Positions 1 to 9,056 of a stretch of DNA of 64,000 bases are shown in pieces. A model generated the notes under the pieces. It saw only the letters and a list, made by a program, of their open reading frames with translations. It did no database searches and was not told the DNA's origin. Source of the DNA: Phytohabitans houttuyneae. Its GTDB lineage: Bacteria; Actinomycetota; Actinomycetes; Mycobacteriales; Micromonosporaceae. The stretch is from the NCBI RefSeq assembly GCF_011764425.1, contig NZ_BLPF01000003.1, positions 434,001 to 498,000 of the forward strand, written 5' to 3'. Position 1 is the stretch's first letter. Each line of letters begins with the position of its first letter. The position numbers were made by a program, and so were the translations under genes.

Positions 1-1283
1 GGCCCGGTTTGACGGCGGCGGGTACTTCACTCCCTCCTGCGCCAGGAGCCGGGACGTGTACTCGGCGAGGTCGGTCGGCGCGAAGTACTCCGGCGCGTCT
101 AGGAAGACGAGGTGTCGGGCGCGGGCGCTGGTGATGCCGAACTCACGCAGCAGGCTCGCCGGCGCGAACGGGTCGGTGGCCATCCATCGGGTTGCTACCG
201 CCGCCCGGACCCAGGGGCGGCGGGCCAGCTGGGTCAGCTGTGATGCGATCTGCCGCCGATCCTTCGCGTCGGGGACCTCGTCGAGACCGTCCACAATGAT
301 CACGCATCGCCGGTCGCCCACTTGCCCGCGTGCGGCATCGTCGACGCCGGCCAGCAGCTGGCCCGGTCCGCTGTCGTCCGCGGCGCCCGTGAGGTCGGCG
401 ACCGCCGTGCGGAAGTCGGCGGCCGTCGCCTGGCGTGCGTGGAACAGAAGACCGCGTGAACCGGAGAGTTCCTCGGACAGGTCGAGCCCCACCCGGGCCA
501 GGACCGCGGACTTGCCCGCTCCCGGTTGCCCGGTGATCACGAGTACGTCGCCGGGTGCCTGGTCTGCCACGAGCCAGTCGTGGATGCGCTCGCGAGCGGC
601 CCAGCGGCCGGTGAACACGCTGCTACCGGACGTCTGCCCACGATGGCCGCGCGAGCGGCGGGTGAAGTGCCCTTGGGCGTCATCGCCCTCCATGAGCCAG
701 GGCAGCCGCGCCAGGACACCACGACTCAACAAGGTGGTCAGTGGCAGGTAGCGGTCGAACCGGCCGGCTTGCGAGCCCGCGGTGAGCAGGCCGACGAGCC
801 GCCCGGACTTAGCATCGACGACCGGGCCGCCGCTGTGTCCGGGCAGCGAGCCGGCACCGTTCCAGTTCAGCTGGTACTGCTCGCCGTCGACCACGCCCGC
901 GACCTCGAAGTCGCGCCACACACCCGCGGCCGTGTGATCCGAGGTCGGATAGCCGAACACCTCCACCCGGGCTGGCTGCCGGGCGCTGCCGGACAACGGC
1001 ACCGGTCGAGGCAGCCGCGGGTCGTCGTCCGCGGTCATCAGGTCCAGCACAACAGCGTCGACCTCGCCCCGTACAACACCCTGGCACCGATCGCGGGTAT
1101 GCCGGGAAACGTGATCCAGACGTCGGGCCGTTCCCAGTGTCCGGGCGTGTGCTTCGCGACGACGTGACGGCAGGTCAGAAGGCGACCAGTATCGATCAAC
1201 ACGGCCGTACCGACCGACTTGCCCGCTTCAGTCAGCCTGACGGTGGCCGTCGCGGCCTGGATGTGCTGCCGGCCAGCCCTCAC
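1..1283 (-). CDS. Trypsin-like serine protease fused to STAND NTPase (3' end off window, frameshifted)
   Basis: The N-terminal part is a trypsin-like protease: GTAVLIDTGRLLTCRHVV carries the catalytic His near residue 39, VDAVVLDL supplies the probable Asp, and GHSGGP near residue 148 holds the Ser. A STAND-type P-loop NTPase follows, with Walker A GQPGAGKS near residue 251 and Walker B VIIVDGLDE near residue 330. Repeats or a sensor domain would lie beyond the left edge. The GTG start at 1283 overlaps the stop of the Trypco1 gene (GTGA), implying coupled translation. The frame breaks at the C-run 1067-1070; adding one base restores VLYGGEVDAVVLDL, so this is a one-base deletion or a sequence error. 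Proteases joined to STAND modules are described in actinobacterial conflict systems, where target sensing is thought to activate the protease; that role is inferred here. Confidence 0.8.
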
Positions 1284-1603
1284 GATGCCGTCAGCCCTCG
1301 CTTCCACGTCGCGGTGACCGTGATCGTGGCCTCGGTCTGACTCTTCGCGAAGAACCACATGTTGAGCTCGCCCGCGATCTTGACGCCCAACTGCACCGCC
1401 AATTCGTCTGGTGTCAGCTCGTCACCCACCGCCCGGGCAATCTGACCGCACGTCTTGGCGATCCCTACCAGCTTGGCCGCCAACGGGCCACCTTCAGCGG
1501 TGTCAGCCATGCCCCCACCATGGAGGCTGACCAGGTCAGCCTCGGCGGACTCGAAGACCACGACCGTGCCGTCATCCAATGTGTACTCCACGAAATCCGC
1601 CAC
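1280..1603 (-). CDS. Trypco1-domain protein (CU044_2847 family)
   Basis: This 107-residue soluble protein begins MADFVEYTLDDGTVVVFES and has the usual length of CU044_2847-family proteins, whose conserved region is called Trypco1 (trypsin-coupled). Such proteins are typically encoded beside trypsin-like protease/STAND NTPase genes, exactly as here, where the stop codon overlaps the protease start. The likely role is as adaptor or substrate of the protease module; no catalytic residues are evident. The ATG at 1603 has a GGAG ribosome-binding site a few bases upstream. The family call is from recognition of the N-terminal sequence and the context. Confidence 0.75.
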   Translation of the reverse strand: MADFVEYTLDDGTVVVFESAEADLVSLHGGGMADTAEGGPLAAKLVGIAKTCGQIARAVGDELTPDELAVQLGVKIAGELNMWFFAKSQTEATITVTATWKRGLTAS

Positions 1604-1856
1604 ATCAGACTCCTACCGCAACACCGGCCGCCCGTGAAGCCAACAGTGCAGACAGATTCCCGACGCGTACGGATGCCCGGGCGGACCGAAGAAGAGGCGC
1701 AACCGCCACCTCGGCAAGCGTCGGGCATCGCCCGCTACCGCCGCAGCCCGCGGTTGACGTCGCCGCATCACTCCTACTACGCCCATCGACACGAGCTCGC
1801 ACTCAACCAGCGCAGCGCCCCGGATCGCGGCATGTGCGGGCGCCACGGGGCCGGAG

Positions 1857-2153
1857 GTGTGTCGTCGGCCGGAGGGCTGGCACGATGTTGCGGTGGGCCA
1901 CCGGTTCAACCTTGACTCCGACGTCGAGCAACTCCTCGCCGACCTGTGCATCAGCTTGGGCTTCTGCCTGCCACCGGCCGAGATACGTCACCTATGTGAG
2001 GCGCCGCCGGAGACGGTGGACAGCTTCACCGACGCGGTCTTCGAAGCCGAAGGCATGGGCGACATGAGCTACACCGATCTTCGCCATCAAGTACGGGAAG
2101 TCGTCGCGCGGCATATGAGCGGCTGGGCCGGCGAAGGGATCGCCGAACGGTAG
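1857..2153 (+). CDS. Small conserved hypothetical protein
   Basis: The reading frame encodes an acidic protein of 86 to 98 residues, depending on start (GTG at 1857 or GTG at 1893), with the coherent segment DSDVEQLLADLCISLGFCLP followed by an alpha-helical C-terminus ending VREVVARHM. It resembles short actinobacterial proteins of unknown function. It has no signal peptide or membrane segment. Neither start has a well-spaced Shine-Dalgarno; 1893 fits the start of the ordered sequence better. It diverges from the Trypco1 gene. I cannot assign a function. Confidence 0.6.
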   Translation: MCRRPEGWHDVAVGHRFNLDSDVEQLLADLCISLGFCLPPAEIRHLCEAPPETVDSFTDAVFEAEGMGDMSYTDLRHQVREVVARHMSGWAGEGIAER

Positions 2154-2493
2154 GCCCGTTGGCATCTACGGTCATGCCCATCCGCACAACCGGACTTCCC
2201 AGGGAGCCGGCGACCAGCATCGCGGCAGAGATCCGCGGAGCGCACGCAGCGCGGCAGATCCGGGCATCGCGTGAGGCGGATGGAGTGCTCGTCGTGCTGG
2301 AGATTGATTTCCTGGCCGAAGCGCTCAACCCGGAGCCCGAACAACCTGCTCCAGGCTGGCGGCCTGCGCGAACCACATGTTCGGTGCATCCACCCTCTAC
2401 GAGCCCACCGTCACCTCAGTCCCGCCGCCGGGCTGTACGCATCGAGGCGCGTCGCGGCGCCCGTCTTGCGTCGAGGGGATCCGGCGAGACACC
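2154..2493. other. Gap without a convincing gene
   Basis: These 340 bases hold no frame with sustained protein-like sequence. On the plus strand a short stretch (about 2200-2330) reads TSIAAEIRGAHAARQIRAS, faintly like the start of an XRE-type helix-turn-helix, but it is not followed by the rest of such a domain. It may be a remnant. Confidence 0.4.
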
Positions 2494-2916
2494 TCACTTG
2501 GCTTGTGTGCGGTACTCGCGGCGGATGACCAACCGCAGGCCCGACCAGATCTCGTCGATCGCACATACCTTGTTGTCGACCAACCCGGTCGGCAGCGCGA
2601 CTTCACGGACGACGTCCTCGGTAACGTCCGTGGGCACCTTCGACGCTCGTTTCGGCCAGGCGACCCAGAAGCCGCCGTCCTGGGCCATGCCGCGTCTGAC
2701 CTCGTCGAGGCGGGCCTGCAACTCGTGGCGTCCGGTCACGAACAGCACGATCACGTCGGTCGGCGCGTCGGCAGCCAGGCCGTACCGGATGACGACTCCG
2801 TCGGGCAGGCCATCGAATTTGGCCTCGAAACCAGTCGGCGCGTCCAACAGTGCGACTCGGTGACCCGGCTTGATGCCGAGCTTGCGGTGCAGCGGCGTGC
2901 CCGAGTAACCAGCCAT
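2494..2916 (-). CDS. DUF3052 family protein
   Basis: The 140-residue product starts MAGYSGTPLHRKLGIKPGHR and matches the DUF3052 family in sequence style and length. It contains VIRYGLAADAPTDVIVLFV, then a helical region and a C-terminal WPKRASKVPTDVTEDVVREV segment typical of the family. The biochemical function is unknown. The frame is open for another 89 codons upstream (to 3183), but that stretch is low-complexity and starts with an unrelated membrane segment, so the ATG at 2916, which gives the normal family length, is preferred. Confidence 0.85.
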   Translation of the reverse strand: MAGYSGTPLHRKLGIKPGHRVALLDAPTGFEAKFDGLPDGVVIRYGLAADAPTDVIVLFVTGRHELQARLDEVRRGMAQDGGFWVAWPKRASKVPTDVTEDVVREVALPTGLVDNKVCAIDEIWSGLRLVIRREYRTQAK

Positions 2917-3179
2917 GTCACCCCATCGCCCCGCGTTGTCGGACACTCGTGGATCGTAGTGGTGCGGCCGAGGCTTACGCATCCGCCGAGCCACCGAGCA
3001 GGCCGTCCCACTCTGTACGCGCGGTTCGCGGCTAGAAGAGTGTCTCGAGGCTGTTGCTCGGGAATTGACGCGGCGGGCGGGTAGGCCAAGCCGCCCTCCG
3101 GTCCCGCGTCGGGAGAGGACGACCGCCCCGGCGCTCAGAGCCACGACGGCGAGAATCAGGCCACCTACGGTGAGGCCGA
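2917..3179 (-). other. Unresolved stretch with a possible membrane-segment coding fragment
   Basis: An ATG at 3183 (overlapping the stop of the upstream small frame as ATGA) begins one hydrophobic helix, MIGLTVGGLILAVVALSAGA, after which this frame loses protein character. Another frame then looks more coding-like, reading AYPPAASIPEQQPRDTLLAA near 3090-3030. A small single-pass membrane protein broken by an indel would explain both, but no single-base change joins them cleanly. Confidence 0.3.
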
Positions 3180-3368
3180 TCATCGCTGGTTCAGTTCGGC
3201 TTTAGCCGGGCTGAACTGAATCAGGACCGACGCCGTCGGCAGTTCGTCCGGGCCGGCAGGTTCGGTGCGCCAGCCCAGTCGCACCTGCCATCGCTGCCCC
3301 GGCGGGAGCCGGTACTCTGGCGCAGCGCGCACGTGAGCACGGAAGCGGCGCGGCGGTTTTGAATGCAC
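3180..3368 (-). CDS. Hypothetical protein, possibly the C-terminal fragment of a larger gene
   Basis: The 62-residue frame contains PEYRLPPGQRWQVRLGWRTE and ends LIQFSPAKAELNQR, which looks like a beta-rich extracellular domain rather than random sequence. There is no signal peptide, so an N-terminal part may be missing. Its TGA overlaps the ATG of the membrane-segment frame at 3183, suggesting a former operon. No family is recognised. Confidence 0.35.
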   Translation of the reverse strand: MHSKPPRRFRAHVRAAPEYRLPPGQRWQVRLGWRTEPAGPDELPTASVLIQFSPAKAELNQR

Positions 3369-3430
3369 TGTCGTCGGCAGAGCCGGATGCTCGAACCAGG
3401 CAGAAGGCCGTTACCGATGGTGACGGTGCG

Positions 3431-4980
3431 CTACCGGCGGCGGACCGTCACGACCGCGATGTCGTCCCGGATGTGCGGGGTGGCCAGCTCCGTGAGCAGG
3501 CGGTGGCAGAAGTGGTCGAGGTCGGCGTCGACCTGCGCCGCGCTGCTCGCGAGTGCCCGCAGGCCGTCGTCGATGTCCGCGTCCCGCCGCTCGATCAGCC
3601 CGTCGGTGTAGAGCACGAGGGTGGCGTCCTGCGGCAGGGTGAACTCCAGGTCCGGCGGGCGCCTCGCGGCTACGCCGAGCAGCGGGGCGAGGTGCTCCAG
3701 GTACCGCGTGCCCGCGCCGGTGACGAGCAGGGGTGGAAGGTGGCCGGCGCTGGCCATCCGCGCCGCGCCGGTGGCCGGGTCCAGCTGGATGACGCAGATG
3801 GTGGCCAGCTCGTCGGGGAGCAGGGTGCGCATCAGCGTGTTGACCCGGTCCACGATCGCGCCCGGCGGGTGGCCGTCGACGGCGTACGCGCGGATCGCGT
3901 GGCGTACCTCCGCCATGACGGTCGCGGCGTGCAGGGAGTGCCCGGTCACGTCGCCGATCGCCACCAGGAGGGTGTCGCCGAGCATGGTCAGCTCGTAGAA
4001 GTCGCCGCCCACCTCGGTGTCGACGCTGGCGGGTTCGTACCGCACGGCGAGGTCGAGGCCGGCGATTCTGGGCACCCGGCGGGGGAGCAGGCTGCGCTGG
4101 AGGGTCAGCGCGATCCGGTGCTCCTGGTCGTACGAGCGCTGGGCCTCGATCGCCGCGGCGACCGCCTGGGCGAGCTGGTGCAGCGTGGAGAGCGCGGGTG
4201 GCTGGTTGCCGGCGGCGACCGTCACGTACACCGGTGCGCGGTCGGCCCGCAGCCGGACCACCGCGACCGCCACCGCCTCGTGCGCGCCCCAGTCGGCCTG
4301 CGGCCAGTCGGCGGCGCGGTCCGAGCGGACGGTGATCCCGACGGGGGCGAGGTGCCGCCGTCGACCCACGGGTGCAGGGTGACCGGCTGGCCGTTGTCGC
4401 CGGTGGCGGCCGCGAGCGCCTCGCCGTCGATCGTCTCCGCCGCGACCACGGCCGATCCGTCGAACATCCGGGCGGCGCCCTGGCAGGCGACCTGGAGCAG
4501 CTCGGTGACCGAGGAGGCGAGGTTGACCGCGAGTGTCGTCTCGGCCAGGGAGGTCATCCGCTCGGCGAGCCGCTCGGCCCGCTGCCGCGCCTGGTAGTAC
4601 CGCAGGACGGCGTGCGCGGTGGCGACGAGCTCGTCGGGCTCGATCGGCTCGGTGAGGTAGGCGTCCGCGCCGTTGGACAGGCCGTGGGTGCGGTCCCGCA
4701 CGTCGACCGCGTGGGCGGAGACGTGGATGACCGGCAGGGCCTGGTGCCGCGGGTTGGTCTTGATCCGCTCGCAGACCTCGAAGCCGGTCATGTCGGGCAG
4801 CTTGACGTCGAGCACGACGAGGTCCACCGGCGTCGCCTCGATCATGTGCAGGGCGGCACCCCCGGTCTCGGCTTGGAGCACGGTGAAGCCCGCGCGGTGC
4901 AGCCAGGTCGTGAGCAGGTACCGCTTGGGTGCGCTGTCATCGACCACGAGGACGGTCATCGCGTCGGCCCGCTCGCTCAT
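3431..4980 (-). CDS. Response regulator with GAF and PP2C (SpoIIE-type) phosphatase domain, frameshifted
   Basis: Domains in order: a receiver (about residues 1-130, TVLVVDDSAPKRYLL, phosphoacceptor Asp in LVVLDVKLPD, conserved Thr/Ser and EPIEPDEL near the end), a helical linker and GAF-like region, and a C-terminal PP2C phosphatase with the SpoIIE motifs DTEVGGDFYEL, AIGDVTGHS, SAGHLPPLL and LYTDGLIERR. It should dephosphorylate a phospho-STAS antagonist in a partner-switching cascade when its receiver is phosphorylated. The ATG at 4980 overlaps the kinase stop (ATGA), so the kinase is the likely phosphodonor. The frame breaks at about 4352-4357 in the GAF region; one added base gives WVDGGHLAPVG and restores the full length of about 516 residues. 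Confidence 0.85.
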
Positions 4981-6320
4981 CCCACCGGCCGTTCGGGGAG
5001 CGTGATGGTGAAGACGCTGCCGCGGCCGGGCTCGCTGTCCACCCGCAGGGTGCCGCCCAGCAGGTTGACCAGCCGCCGGGCATACGGCAGGCCGAGCCCG
5101 GTGCCGGTGCGCGGGGCGGCGATGGTGCCCGGGACCTGGTAGAACTCCTCGAAGATCCGTTCTTGCTGGTCGGCCGGGATGCCCACGCCGGTGTCGGCGA
5201 CGACGAGCTCCACCAGGCCGTCCGGGCCGCTGCGGGCCCGCATGGCGACCTGGCCGGCGGCGGTGAACTTCAGCGCGTTGACGAGCAGGTTGCGCAGGAC
5301 CTGCGCGAGCAGCACCTCGTCGGTGTGGATGACCAGCGGCGGCACCGGGTCGTCGACGACCAGCTCGACGTCGGGGTTGTTGGTCACGGCGCGCAGCGTG
5401 CCCCGCAGCTGGCCGAAGACCACCCGCAGTTCGACGTCGGCCCACTGCGGCTCCAGCCGGCCGGCCTCCGCCTTGGCCAGGTCCAGCAGGTCGTTGACGA
5501 GCGCGAGCAGGTCGGTGGCGGAGCCGCGGATGAGATCGACCTGGGTGGTCTGGTCGGCGACGAGGGGTGCCGCCGGCGAGTCGGCCAGCAGCCGGGTGAG
5601 CCCGATGATCGCGGTCACCGGGGCGCGCAGCTCGTGGCTGACGTTGGCCAGGAAGCGGCTCTTGGACTCGCTGGCGGCGCGCAGCTGCGCGGTCTTCTCG
5701 TCCAGCTCGGCGTAGAGCGCGACGACACCCCGGTTTGTCTCCTCCAGCTCCTCGGAGAGCTGGTTGTAGAGCGCGAGCACGCCCCGGTTTGTCTCGGCGA
5801 GCTCCTCGTTGAGCCGCGCGAGCTCGTCGCGCTGCGCCCGTACCTTGTCCAGCGCCTCGACGAGCTGGCTGTTTTGCGACATCAGCTCGTCCAGCGGTGA
5901 GCCGGGCAGCAGGCGCGCGAGGTCGAGGCGCAGCTGGTCCACGCGCTCGGTGGTCAGGCGCTCCGCGGTCGTTGGCAGATGGCGGGACATCCGCACCATT
6001 GTCACGTCGGTGACGTCGACTCGCAGCGCGTCGACGAGCCGGTGCGCCGCGGCGGCGGGCCCGGCGAGCAGGTCAGCCTCGCTGATCTGACGGCGGGTGA
6101 CCAGGTGTACCCAGAGCGTTGTCGGCTCGGCGTGGAAGGTGACGTCGGCGCCGTCGCCGAGGGCGAGCACCTGCCGGCCCACCTCGCTGAGCGCGGTGGC
6201 GAAGCGGATCTGGTCCTGGTTGTCCAGCCCGACGGCGGCGGCCACCTCGCGCCCGCGCTGCCGGATGAGGAAGATGTCGTGTTCGACGCGCAGGGCCATC
6301 TGGGCCAGTAGCGGACTCAT
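4977..6320 (-). CDS. Hybrid histidine kinase with RsbT-like N-terminal domain and coiled coil
   Basis: The 447-residue protein starts MSPLLAQMALRVEHDIFLIR, resembling the RsbT/anti-sigma ATPase fold without clear nucleotide motifs. A coiled coil (about 145-215) carries two near-identical copies of ETNRGV(L/V)ALY. The HisKA domain has the phosphoacceptor His229 in FLANVSHELRAPV, and the HATPase domain has NLLVNALKF, DTGVGIP and GTGLGL. It has no membrane segment, so it probably senses a cytosolic signal or a stressosome partner. It is cotranscribed with its receiver-phosphatase (ATGA overlap). The start at 6320 is chosen because upstream sequence encodes the preceding phosphatase in another frame. 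Confidence 0.9.
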   Translation of the reverse strand: MSPLLAQMALRVEHDIFLIRQRGREVAAAVGLDNQDQIRFATALSEVGRQVLALGDGADVTFHAEPTTLWVHLVTRRQISEADLLAGPAAAAHRLVDALRVDVTDVTMVRMSRHLPTTAERLTTERVDQLRLDLARLLPGSPLDELMSQNSQLVEALDKVRAQRDELARLNEELAETNRGVLALYNQLSEELEETNRGVVALYAELDEKTAQLRAASESKSRFLANVSHELRAPVTAIIGLTRLLADSPAAPLVADQTTQVDLIRGSATDLLALVNDLLDLAKAEAGRLEPQWADVELRVVFGQLRGTLRAVTNNPDVELVVDDPVPPLVIHTDEVLLAQVLRNLLVNALKFTAAGQVAMRARSGPDGLVELVVADTGVGIPADQQERIFEEFYQVPGTIAAPRTGTGLGLPYARRLVNLLGGTLRVDSEPGRGSVFTITLPERPVG

Positions 6321-6324
6321 GCCG

Positions 6325-7329
6325 TTACCCCCGGGCGACCAGGACGCACGCATCGTCGCGGCGGACCCCGGCGTCCCGCAGGATGGTCGCGGCCGCCACG
6401 GCGGGGTGGTGCTCGCCCAGTCCCGGATAGTCGTCGGGACGCCACCGGTCGTTGACACCGTCGGAGTGCATCACGACCCGCGACTGTGCGGTGAGGGGAT
6501 AGCTGTACTCGCGCACGGCCCGCCGCTGGTGCCCGGCGATGCCCGGCAGCGAGATCATGCCCCGCCGCGTGTCGCCCTCCAGCACCGTCGCGGCGATGTT
6601 GCCGAGCCCGGCGAACCGGACCGTCGCGGCCGGCAGGTCCAGCTCGGCGACCGCCAGCGCGGCCCCGCGGGTGTGGCTGATGCTGCGGTGCAGGTGCTCC
6701 ACGACCGCCGCCGGTGTGGCGGCGGGTGCCCGGTGGAAGGCGTGTACGGCCGCCTGGGAGGCCGCCGCGGCCAGGGCGCCGTGCCCCAGCCCGTCGCTGA
6801 CGAGCACCTGGCGCCGCTCGTCACTGAGCCGCCACGCGTACCCGTCGCCGCACACCTGGCCACCGGTCAGCGGGCGGGCGATGGCCGCCGCCCACTCCAG
6901 CTCCGGCGGTTTCCCCGGCCAGATCTCGACCACCACGACGGTGCCCTTTCCGGGCACGCTGTGCGCGTCGTACCAGCTGGCCAGCCGGCCGATCGCGCCA
7001 AGGCCGATGCCGAGGCTGCCGGCGGTGGAATGCCCGTCCCGTGCCGATCTGGCCAGGTCCGCCATGCCCGGTCCGGAGTCGACGGCGAACAGCGCGACGC
7101 CCGCCTCGCCGTGCCGCCGGACCGGCCGCACCAGCAGCGAGCCGCCGCTGGCGTGCTTGACCAGGTTGCTGGCCAGCTCGGCGACGACGATGGACAGCTC
7201 GGAGATCCGCGCCGCGGCGAGGCCGACCTGGATGGCCAGGCGCTCCGCGGCCCGGCGTGCTCCGCTGCCCGTGGCGTTTTCGTCCACCGTGAACCAGATG
7301 CCCTCGTCGGGGATGGTGGAGTCGGTCAT
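6325..7329 (-). CDS. ATP-binding SpoIIE-family phosphatase (HATPase-PP2C fusion)
   Basis: The first roughly 140 residues form an RsbT/RsbW-like ATPase domain (VVAELASNLVKHASGG, DSGPGM, GIGLGAIGRL). The rest is a PP2C domain like that of RsbX/SpoIIE (LVSDGLGHG, GLGNIAATV, MHSDGVNDRW). Proteins with this arrangement stand where RsbX does in stressosome operons and reset the phosphorylated STAS proteins. The ATG at 7329 overlaps the rsbT stop (ATGA), which fixes the start; the ATG three codons upstream is less likely. The product is 334 residues, cytoplasmic. Confidence 0.88.
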   Translation of the reverse strand: MTDSTIPDEGIWFTVDENATGSGARRAAERLAIQVGLAAARISELSIVVAELASNLVKHASGGSLLVRPVRRHGEAGVALFAVDSGPGMADLARSARDGHSTAGSLGIGLGAIGRLASWYDAHSVPGKGTVVVVEIWPGKPPELEWAAAIARPLTGGQVCGDGYAWRLSDERRQVLVSDGLGHGALAAAASQAAVHAFHRAPAATPAAVVEHLHRSISHTRGAALAVAELDLPAATVRFAGLGNIAATVLEGDTRRGMISLPGIAGHQRRAVREYSYPLTAQSRVVMHSDGVNDRWRPDDYPGLGEHHPAVAAATILRDAGVRRDDACVLVARG

Positions 7330-7736
7330 CGGGACCACTTGGTCACGGTGATCGCCGTGCCGCGGCCCACCTCCGTGTCGATGTCGAACTCGTCCACCAG
7401 CCGCCGCGCGCCGCTGAGGCCGAGGCCCAGCCCGCCACCGGTCGTGTAGCCGTCGGTCATCGCGAGGTCGAGGTCGGCGATGCCGGGCCCCTCGTCGGCG
7501 AAGACGATCTGGATGCCGCGACGGCGGCCGTTGTCGACCGCCGTGACGGTGACGCTGCCGCCACCGCCGTACACAAGGGTGTTGCGGGCCAGCTCGCTCG
7601 CGGCGGTGACCAGCTTCGTCTGGTCGACCAGGGACAGCTTGGCCGCGACGGCGGCGGCGCGGACCAGCTGGCGGACCCGGACGACGTCTTCGTCAGACGA
7701 GATGGGCTGCGTCTGCACCTCGCCGGCGACGGTCAT
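7326..7736 (-). CDS. rsbT: Serine kinase / switch protein RsbT
   Basis: A 136-residue GHKL kinase with the N-box ASELARNTLVYGG, the G1 motif DEGPGI and the G2 motif GGGLGLGLSGARRLVDEF, as in RsbT. It is expected to be sequestered by the RsbR-RsbS stressosome, to phosphorylate both STAS proteins on stress, and then to activate a downstream phosphatase. Its position directly after rsbS, with a four-base overlap, is the standard RsbR-S-T order. The length agrees with the family. Confidence 0.93.
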   Translation of the reverse strand: MTVAGEVQTQPISSDEDVVRVRQLVRAAAVAAKLSLVDQTKLVTAASELARNTLVYGGGGSVTVTAVDNGRRRGIQIVFADEGPGIADLDLAMTDGYTTGGGLGLGLSGARRLVDEFDIDTEVGRGTAITVTKWSR

Positions 7737-8128
7737 GGTGACGGTGACACCTCGGGGGTGTCGACGGCGTCCAGCTCGGGGGAGCCGGTCAACAGCTCCA
7801 GGCCGCGCTCGACGTTGAGTGCGGTGCGGATCCCCGGCAACGACAGGCCCAGCTCGACGAGCGTGATCGCCACCGCGGGGCGCATGCCGACCACCACGGT
7901 CTCGGCGTCGAGAACCTTGGAGATCGACGCCACCGTCGACAGCATCCGGCCGACGAACGAGTCGACGATGTCCAGCGCGGTGATGTCGATGAGGACGCCG
8001 CGCGACCCGTGTGCCACGACCTGCTCGGCGAGATCCTCTTGCAGCTGCAGCGCGGTCTGGTCGTCCATGTCGACCTGGATCGAGACCAGGAGCACCTTGC
8101 CGATCTTGAGAATCGGCACGCGTTCCAT
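7733..8128 (-). CDS. rsbS: STAS-domain antagonist RsbS
   Basis: The 131-residue product is a single STAS domain starting MERVPILKIGKVLLVSIQVD. The site LDIVDSFVGR holds the serine that RsbT phosphorylates in the family, followed by the typical VVGMRPAVAITLVELGL. It forms the core of the stressosome with RsbR and captures RsbT. It overlaps rsbR by the ATGA at 8128 and rsbT by ATGA at 7736. A short tail of about 15 residues after the STAS domain (PELDAVDTPEVSPSP) is unstructured. Confidence 0.93.
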   Translation of the reverse strand: MERVPILKIGKVLLVSIQVDMDDQTALQLQEDLAEQVVAHGSRGVLIDITALDIVDSFVGRMLSTVASISKVLDAETVVVGMRPAVAITLVELGLSLPGIRTALNVERGLELLTGSPELDAVDTPEVSPSP

Positions 8129-8975
8129 CAGGCGACCCCGCGGCCCGGGCGGGCCTCGGTCATGCGGATGGCGTGCCGCAGCGCGTCGGCGAGGCTCGCC
8201 TTGGTGGCGATGTCGCCGAACTCGATGCCCAGCGCCACGATCGTCTGGGCGATCTGCGGGCGGATGCCGGAGATGATGCAGTCGGCACCCATCAGGCGGG
8301 CCGCGACAACCGTCTTGAGCACGTGCTGCGCGACCTGCGTGTCCACGGCGGGCACACCGGTGATGTCGATGATCGCGTAGGGGAGCCGGTGTCGACAAGC
8401 GTCTGGAGCAGCTTTTCCATGACCACCTGTGCCCGCGCCGAGTCGAGCGTGCCGACCAGCGGCACGGCCACGACGCCTTCCCAGAGCTTGACCACCGGGG
8501 TGGACAGCTCGAGCAGCTGCTCGGCCTGGTCGGCGACGACCGACTCGCGGGCCTTGGTGTAGGTCTCGAACGTGAACAGGCCCAGCTCATCGATCAACCG
8601 GGAGAACTCGACGTAGTCACTGAGCAGCTCGGGGCTGTCCCGGATGTCGAGGATGTCGCGCAGCGTGTCCTTGAGCGCGAAGATGCTGACCGCCGTCTCG
8701 GTGGCGGTGAACCCTTGCCGGGCGCGGGCGACGGACAGCTCGGAGAGCACCGCGCGCAGCTCGCCGGCGGCCTCACCGTCGACGCTCATCCCGCTCGGGC
8801 CGGCCGCGGCGACGAGGCTGCGGTGGATCTCGGTGACCTGGCGGCCGAGCTCTGCCTGGCTCAGCCGGCCCCGCAGCGTCTCGGCGACGAGCTCCGTCCA
8901 GCGCTTGACGATCTGGTCCTCATGACGGACGAGGACGGCCGCAAACCGCTCGCCTTCCGCTGCGTCCAGTCCCAC
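8128..8975 (-). CDS. rsbR: Stressosome co-antagonist RsbR (frameshifted)
   Basis: An N-terminal helical, globin-like sensory region of about 150 residues (VLVRHEDQIVKRWTELVAET) leads through LLELSTPVVKLWEGVVAVPL into a C-terminal STAS domain with DITGVPAVDTQVAQH, which contains the phosphorylatable Thr region. It forms the stressosome turrets and core with RsbS. The GTG at 8975 has a strong GAGGAGG site. The frame breaks at the G-run 8380-8383; adding one base restores DTGSPYAIIDITGV. Since rsbS and rsbT are intact and coupled to it, an assembly error is likelier than loss of function. Confidence 0.88.
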
Positions 8976-9056
8976 CGCGTACCTCCTCGAACACCTGATC
9001 TATGGCCGCTGGTCCGGCGGACTCTACCACCGCCGTTACCGCCCTCCGGACCTTCG

